A DNA stretch of 64,000 nucleotides from an uncultured Piscinibacter sp. (GCF_937952055.1 NZ_CALFYO010000018.1:54508-118507), one strand, 5' to 3'; counted from the stretch's first letter, positions 28,420 through 38,334 are shown. Program-made: numbers and translations. The notes: a model not told the origin generated them from the sequence alone.

Positions 28420-28980
28420 ATGACGATTGCCGACATCAAGAAGACTGCTGAAACCAAGATGGCCAAGACCGTCGAGGCGTTCAAGGTCGAGTTGCAGAAG
28501 ATCCGCACCGGCCGGGCCCACCCGGGCATCCTGGACCAGGTGCACGTCGACTACTACGGCTCGATGGTGCCGATCAGCCAGGTGGCCAACGTCACCCTGC
28601 TGGATGCGCGCACGATCAGCGTGCAGCCCTGGGAGAAGGGCATGGGCGCGAAGATCGAAAAGGCGATCCGCGAGTCGGATCTGGGCCTGAATCCCTCGGC
28701 CCAGGGCGACCTGCTGCGCGTGCCGATGCCCGCACTGACCGAAGAGCGCCGCAAGGACCTCACCAAGGTGGTGCGCCATGCCGGCGAGGAAGCGCGCATC
28801 GCCACGCGGAACCTGCGCCGCGACGCCAACGATCACCTGAAGAAGCTGCTCAAGGACAAGGAGATCTCCGAGGACGACGAGCGCCGCGCGCTCGAGCAGC
28901 TGCAGCGACTGACAGACGGCACGATCGCCGAGATCGACCGCCTCGTGGCCGGCAAGGAAACGGAGATCATGGCCGTCTGA
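28420..28980 (+). CDS. frr: Ribosome recycling factor
   Basis: RRF, with EF-G, splits the post-termination ribosome. The 186-residue product is full length, with LQKIRTGRAHPGILDQVHVD, the central PWEKGMGAKIEKAIR and a C-terminal helical arm rich in charged residues (DANDHLKKLLKDKEISEDD). It lies 25 bp after pyrH. Confidence 0.98.
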   Translation: MTIADIKKTAETKMAKTVEAFKVELQKIRTGRAHPGILDQVHVDYYGSMVPISQVANVTLLDARTISVQPWEKGMGAKIEKAIRESDLGLNPSAQGDLLRVPMPALTEERRKDLTKVVRHAGEEARIATRNLRRDANDHLKKLLKDKEISEDDERRALEQLQRLTDGTIAEIDRLVAGKETEIMAV

Positions 28981-29036
28981 GGCCACGATCCCGTCGGCCA
29001 CGCCCTGCAGCCTGATCATCTCGCGCCATCCATTCC

Positions 29037-29771
29037 GTGACCCCGGACTCCGGTATTCCGCGCCACGTGGCCATCGTCATGGACGGCAATGGCCGCTGGG
29101 CCAAGCGTCGCTTCATGCCGCGCGTGTTCGGCCACAAGGCCGGAGTCGATACGCTGGTCAAGACCGTACTTGCCTGTGCCGACCGTGGCGTCGAGCACCT
29201 GACCGTGTTCGCCTTTTCGTCCGAGAACTGGAAGCGGCCCGCCGAAGAGGTGTCGTTCCTGATGGGCCTCGTGCTGGTCGCGGTGGAGAAGTACCTCGCC
29301 AAGCTGGCGTCCAGGGGCGTGCGCATCCGCATGATCGGCGACCGAGGTCAGCTCACCGAGCGGCTGCGCCAGGCCTGCGACCGCGCCGAATCGAGCACCA
29401 GCCAGAACACGCGAATCACGTTGTGGGTGGCATTCGCCTACGGCGGTCGCTGGGACATCGTGCAGGCATGCCGGCAGGCGATGCGCGAAGGCGTGAAGCC
29501 CGAAGATCTGGACGAGGCCACGCTCGGTCGCTACATGGCCTTCGGCGATGCGCCCGATCCCGACCTGCTGATCCGCACCGGCGGCGAAGTGCGCATCAGC
29601 AACTTCCTGCTCTGGCAGGCCGCCTATTCGGAACTGGTGTTCACCGATTGCCTGTGGCCGGACTTCAACGAGTCCGAGCTCGATGCCGCCATTGCCGCCT
29701 ACGCGAAGCGTGACCGGCGCTTCGGTCTGGTGAAGCCGACGACGGTTCCGATTCCGGCCACCGGCACCTGA
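29037..29771 (+). CDS. uppS: Undecaprenyl diphosphate synthase
   Basis: UppS adds eight cis isoprene units to farnesyl diphosphate to make the C55 lipid carrier for peptidoglycan and O-antigen. The 244-residue product shows HVAIVMDGNGRWAKRR with the catalytic Asp16, FAFSSENWKRP, and the C-terminal DLLIRTGGEVRISNFLLWQ and YSELVFTDCLWPDF. The start is GTG 29037 with no clear ribosome binding site. It feeds directly into cdsA, two bases downstream. Confidence 0.96.
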   Translation: MTPDSGIPRHVAIVMDGNGRWAKRRFMPRVFGHKAGVDTLVKTVLACADRGVEHLTVFAFSSENWKRPAEEVSFLMGLVLVAVEKYLAKLASRGVRIRMIGDRGQLTERLRQACDRAESSTSQNTRITLWVAFAYGGRWDIVQACRQAMREGVKPEDLDEATLGRYMAFGDAPDPDLLIRTGGEVRISNFLLWQAAYSELVFTDCLWPDFNESELDAAIAAYAKRDRRFGLVKPTTVPIPATGT

Positions 29772-29773
29772 TC

Positions 29774-30610
29774 ATGCTCAAGCAGCGCGTCGTCACCGCC
29801 ATCGTGCTGCTGGCGTTGCTGTTGCCCGCATTGTTTGCAGACTCGCCGTGGCCATTTGCGGCGCTCACGCTGGTGCTCATCGGTGCCGCAGGCTGGGAGT
29901 GGGGCAAGCTGAATGCTGCTGCCGGCGGCCTGGCGATCGCCATGGGTGTGCTGCTCGTGCTGGCGTGCGCCGACGCCATCTGGCTCGGCTGGGCCGCCAA
30001 GTCGCCGGCCTGGCTGTGGTGGCCCGTGACTCTGGCGTGGCTGATCGGCGGCGGCCTGGCGCTGCGCGCAGGGCCGGCGGGCTGGCCCGGCGTGCCGCTC
30101 GGACTGCGCTGGCTGCTCGGCCTGGTCATGCTCTGGGCGGCGTGGCTGGCGATCGCCAACGCCAGGCACCTCGGCATCAACTTCATCCTCTCGACCTTCT
30201 GCCTGGTCTGGGTGGCGGACGTTGCCGCCTACTTCGGTGGACGCGCCTTCGGGCGGCGCAAGCTTGCGCCGACCATCAGCCCGGGCAAGAGCTGGGAAGG
30301 CGTGTGGTCGGGGATGGCAGCCGTGGTCGCGCTCGCGCTGGCATGGCGCTGGATCGATGGCTCGCAGCCTGTCGATTCGCCCAGCCTCTACAGCCGAATC
30401 GCCGAGGTGTGGGGCCTGCCTGGCCTGCTCGTCGGTGTGCTGGTGCTGTCCGCGATGAGCGTCGTCGGCGACCTGTTCGAGTCGCTGGTCAAACGCAGCG
30501 CCGGCGCGAAGGACAGCAGCGGCCTGCTGCCGGGCCACGGCGGCGTGCTCGACCGCGTCGACGCGCTGCTCCCGGTGTTCCCCATCGCGATGGCGCTCGC
30601 CTCGAGCTGA
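29774..30610 (+). CDS. cdsA: Phosphatidate cytidylyltransferase
   Basis: CdsA makes CDP-diacylglycerol, the precursor of all membrane phospholipids. The 278-residue protein has about seven hydrophobic segments. The C-terminal signature is SVVGDLFESLVKRSAGAKD followed by SGLLPGHGGVLDRVD. It begins two bases after uppS and is followed by dxr after seven. Confidence 0.96.
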   Translation: MLKQRVVTAIVLLALLLPALFADSPWPFAALTLVLIGAAGWEWGKLNAAAGGLAIAMGVLLVLACADAIWLGWAAKSPAWLWWPVTLAWLIGGGLALRAGPAGWPGVPLGLRWLLGLVMLWAAWLAIANARHLGINFILSTFCLVWVADVAAYFGGRAFGRRKLAPTISPGKSWEGVWSGMAAVVALALAWRWIDGSQPVDSPSLYSRIAEVWGLPGLLVGVLVLSAMSVVGDLFESLVKRSAGAKDSSGLLPGHGGVLDRVDALLPVFPIAMALASS

Positions 30611-30617
30611 ATCTCGC

Positions 30618-31817
30618 ATGAACCAAGCCCCGTCGCCCCTTCGTGTCTGCGTGTTGGGGTCCACCGGTTCGGTGGGCGCGAACACCCTGGACGTGATCTC
30701 GCGCCACCCGGAGCGCTTCGAGGTGTTCGCGCTCACCGGCGCCAGCCGCATCGACGAGCTGGCGGCGCAATGCCTGCGCTGGAAGCCGCGCTTCGCGGCC
30801 ATGCCGGACGCAAGCCGCGCCGCCGCGCTGCGAGAGCTTCTCGCGCGTGAGGGTCTGCGCACGGAGGTGCTCGCGGGGGCGCAGGCCCTCGAGCAACTTG
30901 CCGAACATCCGGATGTGGACGCGGTGATGGCGGCGATCGTCGGCGCTGCCGGTCTCGCGCCTTGTCTGGCGGCGGCGCGCGCCGGCAAGCGGCTGATGCT
31001 TGCCAACAAGGAAGCGCTGGTGGTCGGCGGTGCGCTCTTCATGGGCGCGGTGAAGGCCGGTGGCGCGACGCTGCTGCCGATCGACAGCGAGCACTCGGCG
31101 ATCTTCCAGTGCCTGCCCGAAGACCGCGGCGCCTGGGCGTCGCGCATCGATCACATCGTGCTGACGGCCTCGGGGGGGCCGTTCCGCACGCGCGATCCGA
31201 GCACATTGCATGCCGTGACGCCGGACCAGGCCTGCGCGCACCCCAACTGGGTGATGGGCCGCAAGATCTCCGTCGACTCGGCGACGATGATGAACAAGGC
31301 GCTCGAGGTGATCGAGGCGCGCTGGCTGTTCGACCTCGAGCCCGCGCAGATCCGCGTGGTCATCCACCCGCAGAGCATCATCCACTCGATGGTGGTGTGC
31401 CGCGACAACTCGGTGCTGGCGCAGCTGGGCACGCCGGACATGCGCGTGCCGATCGCCTACGGGCTGTCGTTTCCGCAGCGCATCGAGTCGGGGGCGTCGC
31501 CGCTCGACTTCGCGAGCCTCGCGGCGCTGAGCTTCGAGCCGGCGGACCTCGTGCGCTACCCGGGTCTGGGGCTCGCCTGGGAAGCGCTGCGCGCCGCGCC
31601 GGGCAGCACGGCGGTGCTCAACGCTGCCAACGAGGAGGCAGTGGCCGCCTTCCTCTCCGGAACCATCCGCTTCGACCAGATTCACACGGTCAACGCCGGG
31701 ACCGTCGAAAACGTGATCCCGGAACCGAACTCCGCCACGTCCTTGGCAGGTCTGCTCGAACTCGATGAACGGGCGCGGCGCCTGGCGCAGCAGTTGATAA
31801 AGGATCTGTCCCGATGA
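30618..31817 (+). CDS. dxr: 1-deoxy-D-xylulose 5-phosphate reductoisomerase
   Basis: Dxr makes methylerythritol 4-phosphate, the committed MEP-pathway step, using NADPH and a divalent metal. The 399-residue product has the nucleotide-binding GSTGSVG (14-20), LANKEALVVGG, and the metal-binding IDSEHSAIFQC with Asp156 and Glu158. SVDSATMMNKALEVIEA and HPQSIIHSMV are also family motifs. Its TGA overlaps the rseP ATG (ATGA). Confidence 0.98.
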   Translation: MNQAPSPLRVCVLGSTGSVGANTLDVISRHPERFEVFALTGASRIDELAAQCLRWKPRFAAMPDASRAAALRELLAREGLRTEVLAGAQALEQLAEHPDVDAVMAAIVGAAGLAPCLAAARAGKRLMLANKEALVVGGALFMGAVKAGGATLLPIDSEHSAIFQCLPEDRGAWASRIDHIVLTASGGPFRTRDPSTLHAVTPDQACAHPNWVMGRKISVDSATMMNKALEVIEARWLFDLEPAQIRVVIHPQSIIHSMVVCRDNSVLAQLGTPDMRVPIAYGLSFPQRIESGASPLDFASLAALSFEPADLVRYPGLGLAWEALRAAPGSTAVLNAANEEAVAAFLSGTIRFDQIHTVNAGTVENVIPEPNSATSLAGLLELDERARRLAQQLIKDLSR

Positions 31818-33181
31818 TCACGCTGTTCGCGTTCATCCTCACGCTGGGCGTGCTCATCGTCGTGCACGAGTACGGCCACTACCGGGTCGCGGTGGCGTGC
31901 GGCGTGAAGGTGCTGCGCTTCTCCGTCGGCTTCGGCCGCGTGATCTGGCGTCGCCAGTCCTCCGCGTCGGGCACCGAATTCGTCGTCTCCGCGCTGCCGC
32001 TGGGCGGCTACGTTCGCATGCTCGACGAACGTGAAGGCCCGGTGGCGTCGAACGAACTGCATCGCGCCTTCAACCGCAAGCCGCTCTGGCAGCGCACCGC
32101 CGTCGTCGCCGCCGGCCCGTTGGCCAATCTGCTGCTCGCGGTGCTGCTGTACGCAGGGGCCCACTGGATCGGCATGGACGAGCCCAAGGCGCTGATGGCG
32201 GGGCCGGCCGCAGGCAGCCTCGCCGAGAGAGCCGGCCTGCGTGCGGGCGACTGGGCGCGGGCTTGGTCCGAAGACGGGGCGGAGTGGGAGGAGTTGCGCT
32301 CGATGAACGACCTGCGCTGGCAGGTCACGCAGGCGGTGCTGCACGGCGCGCCTCTGCACCTGATGGTGAGCGATGGACAGGGGCGCGGCCAGCGCCGCGT
32401 CGTGCTCGACCTGAATACGCTTGGCGCGAGCGAAGTGGACGCGCAACTCATGAAGCGCATCGGCCTGGGCGCACCTTTCAGCGAGCCGGTGCTTGGCGAG
32501 ATCAAGCCGGGCGGTCCGGCTGCCGCGGCAGGCCTGCGAGCCGGCGATCGCGTGCTGAGCATCGATGGCCAACTCATCGCGGAGGCGGCGCGCATTCGCG
32601 AACTGATCCGTGCAAGTGGCGCCGACGGCACGTCGCGACCGATGCAGTGGCGTGTCGAGCGTGGTGGGCAGGTGCTCGAGCTGGAGGTGACGCCGAATGT
32701 CGTTGCCGAGCGTGACCAGCACATCGGGCGCATCGAGGCCTACCCGGGCCAGCCGCCAGAGCTAGTGACGGTGCGCTACGGTGTGTTCGAGGGGCTGGCG
32801 CGCGCCGTGGGCCGCACGTGGGAGATGTCCACGTTGACCTTGAAGATGCTCGGCAAGATGCTCATCGGCGAAGCGTCGCTGAAGAACCTCAGCGGGCCGC
32901 TGACGATCGCCGACTACGCCGGCCAGTCGGTGCAACTCGGCCTGGCGTACTACCTCGGCTTCCTTGCCGTGGTCAGCGTGTCACTTGGCGTGTTGAACCT
33001 GCTGCCGCTGCCCATGCTCGATGGTGGGCACCTGATGTATTATCTTTTCGAGGGTGTGACGGGGCGGCCGGTCTCCGAGTTGTGGCTGGACCGGCTGCAG
33101 CGTGGCGGGGTGGCCATCATGCTCATGATGATGTCCCTGGCTCTCTACAACGACGTGGCCCGCCTGCTGGGCCTGCACTGA
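31814..33181 (+). CDS. rseP: Site-2 protease RseP
   Basis: RseP is an intramembrane zinc metalloprotease that cleaves anti-sigma factor RseA in the envelope-stress response and clears signal peptides. The 455-residue product has HEYGH (His18, Glu19, His22) in the first membrane helix. Two PDZ domains follow (about 110-195 and 205-290, the second with IKPGGPAAAAGLRAGDRVLS). The C-terminal metal-ligand motif is NLLPLPMLDGGHLMYY with Asp403. It overlaps dxr by four bases and precedes bamA by nine. Confidence 0.97.
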   Translation: MITLFAFILTLGVLIVVHEYGHYRVAVACGVKVLRFSVGFGRVIWRRQSSASGTEFVVSALPLGGYVRMLDEREGPVASNELHRAFNRKPLWQRTAVVAAGPLANLLLAVLLYAGAHWIGMDEPKALMAGPAAGSLAERAGLRAGDWARAWSEDGAEWEELRSMNDLRWQVTQAVLHGAPLHLMVSDGQGRGQRRVVLDLNTLGASEVDAQLMKRIGLGAPFSEPVLGEIKPGGPAAAAGLRAGDRVLSIDGQLIAEAARIRELIRASGADGTSRPMQWRVERGGQVLELEVTPNVVAERDQHIGRIEAYPGQPPELVTVRYGVFEGLARAVGRTWEMSTLTLKMLGKMLIGEASLKNLSGPLTIADYAGQSVQLGLAYYLGFLAVVSVSLGVLNLLPLPMLDGGHLMYYLFEGVTGRPVSELWLDRLQRGGVAIMLMMMSLALYNDVARLLGLH

Positions 33182-33190
33182 CCCCGACGC

Positions 33191-35494
33191 ATGCCTTCCT
33201 CACGCCGCGCGCACGCTTTCCGCCCCACCGTTCTCAGCCTCGCCCTCGCCGCCGCACTCCACACGGGGGTGGCGTGGGCGGTCGATCCGTTCGTGCTGAA
33301 GGACATCCGCGTCGAGGGACTGCAGCGCACCGACGCCGGCACGGTGTTCGCGTCTCTGCCGTTCCGCATCGGGGACACCTACAACGACGACAAGGGTGCG
33401 GCGGCGCTGCGTGCCCTGTTCGCCACCGGCCTCTTCAAGGACGTGCGCATCGACATCGACGACGGCGTGGTGGTCGTGATCGTCGAGGAACGCGCCGTCA
33501 TCGCGGCGATCGACTTCGTCGGCCTGAAGGAGTTCGACAAGGACACGCTGGTCAAGTCTCTGAAGGACTTCGGCATCGGCGAAGGCCTGCCGTTCGACAA
33601 GGCGCTGGCCGATCGCGCCGAGCAGGAGCTCAAGCGTCAGTACCTGACGCGCAGCCTCTATGGCGCCGAGGTGGTGACCACGGTGACGCCGCAGGAACGC
33701 AACCGCGTCAACGTGGTCTTCACCGTCACCGAAGGCACGGCGGCGAAGATTCGCGAGCTGCGCATCCTCGGCAACAAGGCCTTTTCGGAAAGCACCCTCA
33801 AGAGCCTGTTCGACCTCAACGACGGCGGCTGGCTGAATTGGTACACGAAGGCCGACCGCTACTCGCGCTCGAAGCTGAACGCCGACCTGGAGACGTTGCG
33901 CGCCTACTACCTGAACCGCGGCTACCTCGAGTTCAACGTCGATTCGACCCAGGTGGCGATCTCGCCGGACAAGCAGGAAATCACCGTCACCGTCAACATC
34001 ACCGAAGGTCAGCCCTACACGGTCACCGCGGTGAAGCTGGAAGGCGACTACCTCGGCAAGGAAGAGGACTTCAGGACACTGGTCAAGATCAAGCCGGGCG
34101 AGGCCTACCGCGCCGAATCGGTGACCGAGACGACCAAGGAGTTCTCCGACCGCTTCGCGACCTTCGGCTACGCCTTCGTCCGCATCGACGCACGCCCGGA
34201 GATCGATCGGGCCAATGGCCGGGTGGCAGTCACGCTGGCGGCGGATCCTGCGCGCCGGGTCTACGTGCGACGCATCAACCTCTCCGGGAACACCCGCACC
34301 CGTGACGAAGTGATTCGCCGGGAGTTGCGCCAGTTCGAGTCGTCCTGGTACGACGGCCAGAAAATCAAGCTGTCTCGCGACCGGGTCGACCGGCTGGGCT
34401 ACTTCTCCGAGGTCAACGTCGATACCGCCGAGGTGGCCGGATCGCAGGACCAGGTGGACCTCACCTTCAACATCAAGGAGAAGCCGACCGGCAACCTGCT
34501 GATCGGTGCAGGCTACTCGAGCGCCGACAAGCTCTCTCTCACCGCATCGATCAAGCAGGAGAACGTGTTCGGCTCGGGCAACTACCTCGGGCTGGAGATC
34601 AACACCAGCCGCTCCAGCCGCACGCTGGTGCTCAGCACGCTCGATCCCTACTTCACGATCGACGGCATCTCCCGGTCCTTCGACATCTATTACCGCACCG
34701 CCAAGCCGATCAACAGCCAGGGCGAGCAGTATCAGCTCGTCACGCCAGGCGTGGCGGTGCGCTTCGGTGTGCCCTTCAGCGAGTTCGACACCGTCTTCTT
34801 CGGCATCGGTGCAGAGCGCACCGAGATCAAGGGCACGAGCGCGATGCCGAACAACCTCTACCTGTACCGGTTGCAGTTCGGCGATGTCAGCAACTCCTTC
34901 CCGCTGACGCTGGGCTGGACGCGCGACGAGCGGGACAGCGCCCTGGTGCCGAACGACGGCAGCTACAAGCGCATCAACCTCGACTGGACGCCCGCCGGCG
35001 ACACGCGTTACCTGCGTGCCAACCTCCAATACCAGCGTTACTGGCCGATCACGCGCCAGTTCACCTTCGCCGTCAACGGCGAAGTCGGCTATGGCCGGGG
35101 TCTCGCCGGCCGTCCGTACCCGGTGTTCAAGAACTTCTACGGTGGCGGCCTGGGCACCGTGCGGGCGTTCGACCAGGGCTCGCTCGGACCTCCCGACGTG
35201 ACCGGCGCCTACATCGGCGGCAACCGGCGTCTCAACCTGAACAGCGAGCTCTACGTGCCGGTGCCCGGCGCCGGCAACGACCGCACGCTGCGCGTGTTCG
35301 GCTACATGGACGTGGGCAACGTGTGGGGCGAGTCGGAAAAGCTCACGGTCGACAGCCTGCGCGCCTCTGCCGGCATCGGCTTGAGCTGGATCTCGCCGGT
35401 GGGACCGCTGAAGCTCAGCTACGGATCTCCGATCCGCAAGAAGCCGAACGATAGAATCGAGAGACTGCAATTCCAGATCGGGACCGCGTTCTAA
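33191..35494 (+). CDS. bamA: Outer membrane protein assembly factor BamA
   Basis: BamA is the central channel of the BAM complex. The 767-residue precursor has a signal peptide cleaved after AWA (about residue 30). Five POTRA repeats follow, the first VLKDIRVEGLQRTDAGTVFA and the last ending in DRVDRLGYFSEVNV. The 16-strand barrel runs from about 430 to the end and includes VRAFDQGSLGP, the conserved VRGF-like lid motif. The final residue is Phe, as needed for barrel recognition. Its stop shares one base with the next gene's ATG (TAATG). Confidence 0.97.
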   Translation: MPSSRRAHAFRPTVLSLALAAALHTGVAWAVDPFVLKDIRVEGLQRTDAGTVFASLPFRIGDTYNDDKGAAALRALFATGLFKDVRIDIDDGVVVVIVEERAVIAAIDFVGLKEFDKDTLVKSLKDFGIGEGLPFDKALADRAEQELKRQYLTRSLYGAEVVTTVTPQERNRVNVVFTVTEGTAAKIRELRILGNKAFSESTLKSLFDLNDGGWLNWYTKADRYSRSKLNADLETLRAYYLNRGYLEFNVDSTQVAISPDKQEITVTVNITEGQPYTVTAVKLEGDYLGKEEDFRTLVKIKPGEAYRAESVTETTKEFSDRFATFGYAFVRIDARPEIDRANGRVAVTLAADPARRVYVRRINLSGNTRTRDEVIRRELRQFESSWYDGQKIKLSRDRVDRLGYFSEVNVDTAEVAGSQDQVDLTFNIKEKPTGNLLIGAGYSSADKLSLTASIKQENVFGSGNYLGLEINTSRSSRTLVLSTLDPYFTIDGISRSFDIYYRTAKPINSQGEQYQLVTPGVAVRFGVPFSEFDTVFFGIGAERTEIKGTSAMPNNLYLYRLQFGDVSNSFPLTLGWTRDERDSALVPNDGSYKRINLDWTPAGDTRYLRANLQYQRYWPITRQFTFAVNGEVGYGRGLAGRPYPVFKNFYGGGLGTVRAFDQGSLGPPDVTGAYIGGNRRLNLNSELYVPVPGAGNDRTLRVFGYMDVGNVWGESEKLTVDSLRASAGIGLSWISPVGPLKLSYGSPIRKKPNDRIERLQFQIGTAF

Positions 35495-36015
35495 TGAATA
35501 CCTCCATCCTGAAGTCGACGGCCTGCTCGGCGCTTCTCGCGTTCGCGGCCCTGGGTGCGCAGGCCCAGGATCTGAAGATCGGCTACGTCAATGCCGATCG
35601 GGTACTGCGCGATGCCGCTCCTGCCAAGGCGGCGCAGGCGAAGCTCGAGGCCGAGTTCGGCAAGCGCGAGAAGGAACTCGCCGACATGGCGGGCAAGCTG
35701 AAGTCCGCGGGCGAGAAGCTCGACAAGGATGCGCCGACGCTCTCCGAGTCCGAGCGTACGCGCCGGCAGCGCGAGCTGGTCGAGCAGAACCGCGACTTCG
35801 ACCGCAAGCGGCGCGAGTTCCAGGAGGATCTCACGCAGCGCAAGAACGAGGAACTCGCCTCGGTCGTCGAGCGGGCGAACAAGGTGATGAAGCAGATCTT
35901 CGACGCCGAGAAGTACGACCTCATCGTGCAGGAGGCTGTCTTTGCCGGCCCGAGGATCGACATCACCGACAAGGTGATCAAGGCGCTGAACGCCCAGAGC
36001 GGCAACAGCAAGTAA
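35494..36015 (+). CDS. skp: Periplasmic chaperone Skp (OmpH)
   Basis: Skp binds unfolded outer-membrane proteins on their way to BAM. The 173-residue precursor has a signal peptide ending near AQAQ (24-25), then LKIGYVNADRVLRDAAPAKA. The long charged coiled-coil helices follow (AKLEAEFGKREKELADMAGK). It ends with YDLIVQEAVFAGPRIDITDKV. It overlaps bamA by one base and precedes lpxD by 17. Confidence 0.95.
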   Translation: MNTSILKSTACSALLAFAALGAQAQDLKIGYVNADRVLRDAAPAKAAQAKLEAEFGKREKELADMAGKLKSAGEKLDKDAPTLSESERTRRQRELVEQNRDFDRKRREFQEDLTQRKNEELASVVERANKVMKQIFDAEKYDLIVQEAVFAGPRIDITDKVIKALNAQSGNSK

Positions 36016-36032
36016 GCCCCGGGGCAACGCCG

Positions 36033-37073
36033 ATGCGAGTTGCTCTGCGCGAGATCGCCGGGCAGCTCGGCGGTGAACTGCTCGGGGATGCGGATCTGCG
36101 CGTCGACCGCATCGGTCCGCTCGAGGGCGCCGATGCGCAGACGATCGCCTTTCTTGCTCACCCGAAGTACCGATCCCAGCTGGCCGGATCGCTGGCTGGC
36201 TGCGTGATCGTCGCACCTTCGCTGCGCGATGCCGTGGTCGATCGCCGAGCGGCGATCGTCACTTCCGATCCCTACCTCTACTTCGCGCGCCTGACCCAGT
36301 GGTGGGCAAGCCGGACGCGACCGGCTGCGCTGCCCGGCGTCCACCCGAGTGCGCTGGTCCATCCGACCGCGCGTGTCGCCGAGAGCGCCACGGTCGGCCC
36401 GCTGGCCGTGGTCGAGGCCGGCGCGGTGGTGGGCGAGGGTGCGCAGATCGGGGCTCACTGCGTGATTGGCGCCGAGGCCAGGATCGGTTCCCGGACACGG
36501 CTCGCACCGCGCGTGACGGTCGGGGAGCGCTGCTGCATCGGCGAGCGTGGCATCGTGCACAGCGGCGTGGTGATCGGCGCCGACGGCTTCGGCTTCGCGC
36601 CCGCCGGGGGCCGCTGGGAGAAGATCGAGCAGCTCGGGGCGGTGCGCATCGGCGACGACGTCGAGATCGGCGCCAACACCTGCATCGACCGCGGCGCGCT
36701 GGACGACACCGTCATCGAGGACGGCGTCAAGCTCGACAACCTCATCCAGGTCGGCCACAACGTGCGCATCGGCGCACATGCCGCGATGGCCGGCTGCGTC
36801 GGCATCGCCGGCAGCGCGGTGATCGGCAAGCGCTGCACCGTGGGCGGCGGCGCCATCGTGCTGGGCCACCTGACGCTGGCCGATGACGTGCACATCTCGG
36901 CCGCGTCGGTGGTGATGCGCTCGATCCGCCAACCGGGGCAGTACAGCGGCGTCTTCCCCATCGACGACAATGCGGCCTGGGAGAAGAACGCGGCCACGCT
37001 GCGCCAGTTGCATACGCTGCGCGAGCGCATCCGTGCACTGGAAAAGAACCAGACCACGCCGAGACAACCATGA
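36033..37073 (+). CDS. lpxD: UDP-3-O-acylglucosamine N-acyltransferase
   Basis: LpxD adds the second hydroxyacyl chain, from acyl-ACP, to make UDP-diacylglucosamine in lipid A synthesis. The 346-residue product has an N-terminal uridine-binding domain (LGGELLGDADLRVDRIGPLE), then left-handed helix hexapeptide repeats. LIQVGHNVRIGAHAAMAG holds the catalytic His242. The TGA overlaps the fabZ ATG. Confidence 0.97.
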   Translation: MRVALREIAGQLGGELLGDADLRVDRIGPLEGADAQTIAFLAHPKYRSQLAGSLAGCVIVAPSLRDAVVDRRAAIVTSDPYLYFARLTQWWASRTRPAALPGVHPSALVHPTARVAESATVGPLAVVEAGAVVGEGAQIGAHCVIGAEARIGSRTRLAPRVTVGERCCIGERGIVHSGVVIGADGFGFAPAGGRWEKIEQLGAVRIGDDVEIGANTCIDRGALDDTVIEDGVKLDNLIQVGHNVRIGAHAAMAGCVGIAGSAVIGKRCTVGGGAIVLGHLTLADDVHISAASVVMRSIRQPGQYSGVFPIDDNAAWEKNAATLRQLHTLRERIRALEKNQTTPRQP

Positions 37074-37513
37074 CGATGGACATTCACCAGATCCTGAAGA
37101 AGCTGCCGCACCGCTACCCGATCCTGCTGGTAGACCGCGTGCTCGAGCTCGAGAAGGGCCAGCGCATCAAGGCCATCAAGAACGTCACCATCAACGAGAA
37201 CTTCTTCAACGGCCACTTCCCGAAGCGGCCGGTGATGCCGGGCGTGCTGATGATCGAGGCGCTGGCGCAGGCCTCCGCATTGCTCGCCTTCGAGACGCTG
37301 GGCCAGTCGCCCGACGACAACACCGTCTATTACTTCGCCGGCATCGACAATGCGCGCTTCAAGCGTCCCGTCGAGCCGGGCGACCAGCTCGTGCTCGAGG
37401 CCACCCTCGAACGCATGAAGGCTTCGGTGTTCAAGTTCAAGGGGCGCGCGCTGGTGGGCACCGAGGTGGCCGTCGAGGCCGACCTCACCTGTACGATGCG
37501 CAGCTTCACCTGA
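37070..37513 (+). CDS. fabZ: 3-hydroxyacyl-ACP dehydratase FabZ
   Basis: FabZ dehydrates 3-hydroxyacyl-ACP in fatty acid elongation, competing with LpxA and LpxD for the same substrates. The 147-residue hot-dog protein shows LPHRYPILLVDRVLELE and NGHFPKRPVMPGVLMIEALA, with catalytic His49 and Glu63. A second ATG six bases in (37076) is an equally possible start. Confidence 0.97.
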   Translation: MTMDIHQILKKLPHRYPILLVDRVLELEKGQRIKAIKNVTINENFFNGHFPKRPVMPGVLMIEALAQASALLAFETLGQSPDDNTVYYFAGIDNARFKRPVEPGDQLVLEATLERMKASVFKFKGRALVGTEVAVEADLTCTMRSFT

Positions 37514-37537
37514 GGCTGCGCCCCGGGAGTTCCTCAG

Positions 37538-38326
37538 ATGGCGAGCATCCACCCCACCGCAATCGTCGAGCGCGGCGCCGAGCTTGGCGAGAAGGTCACC
37601 GTCGGGGCCTACAGCATCGTGCGCTCGCAGGTGCGCATCGGCGAGGGCACGATCATCGGTCCGCACAGCGTGATCGAAGGTCGCACGACGATCGGCCGCG
37701 ACAACCGCTTCTTCCAGTTCGTGTCGATCGGTGCCGTGCCGCAGGACAAGAAGTACGCCGGCGAGCCGACCGAACTGGTGATCGGTGACCGCAACATGGT
37801 GCGCGAGTTCTGCACCTTCAACCTCGGCACCGCCCAGGATGCCGGCGTCACGCGCATCGGCAGCGACAACTGGATCATGGCCTACGTGCACATCGCGCAC
37901 GACTGCCAGGTCGGGGACCGCGCGACGCTGGCGAACAACACCACGCTGGGCGGCCACGTGCAGCTGGGCGACTGGGTCACCGTGGGCGGCCTGACCGGCA
38001 TCCACCAGTTCGTGAAGATCGGCGCCCATGTGATGGTCGGCTTCGGCAGCGCGGTGTCGCAGGACGTGCCTCCTTACATGCTGGTCGACGGAAACCCGCT
38101 GGCCGTGCGCGGTTTCAACATCGAGGGCTTGCGCCGCCGGGGATTCGATGCGCCGCGCATCGCGGCCGTCAAGCAGATGCACAGACTGCTCTATCGCGAA
38201 GGCAAGACCCTCGAGCAGGCCAAGCAGGCGATCGAGACGCTGGCCACCGAACAGCCGCATGCCGCCGGCGACGTGGCGCTGATGACTGCCTTCCTCGCGG
38301 GCGCGACGCGCGGCATCGCGCGCTGA
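37538..38326 (+). CDS. lpxA: UDP-N-acetylglucosamine acyltransferase
   Basis: LpxA starts lipid A synthesis by transferring a 3-hydroxyacyl chain to UDP-GlcNAc. The 262-residue product opens with IHPTAIVERGAELGEKVTVG and consists of hexapeptide repeats. The catalytic histidine lies in YVHIAHDCQVGD (His121). The C-terminal domain holds NIEGLRRRGF and a helical end. It lies 24 bp after fabZ. Confidence 0.97.
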   Translation: MASIHPTAIVERGAELGEKVTVGAYSIVRSQVRIGEGTIIGPHSVIEGRTTIGRDNRFFQFVSIGAVPQDKKYAGEPTELVIGDRNMVREFCTFNLGTAQDAGVTRIGSDNWIMAYVHIAHDCQVGDRATLANNTTLGGHVQLGDWVTVGGLTGIHQFVKIGAHVMVGFGSAVSQDVPPYMLVDGNPLAVRGFNIEGLRRRGFDAPRIAAVKQMHRLLYREGKTLEQAKQAIETLATEQPHAAGDVALMTAFLAGATRGIAR

Positions 38327-38334
38327 AGCAGCGC

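Noticed and set aside
33200..35470. Long open frame (about 756 codons) on the minus strand across bamA, and similar ones opposite rluB, rlmN, lpxD-lpxA, ppsA and prpE
   Set aside because: These are shadows of strong genes in GC-rich DNA with third-position GC bias; the products are Arg/Ala/His-rich and match no family.
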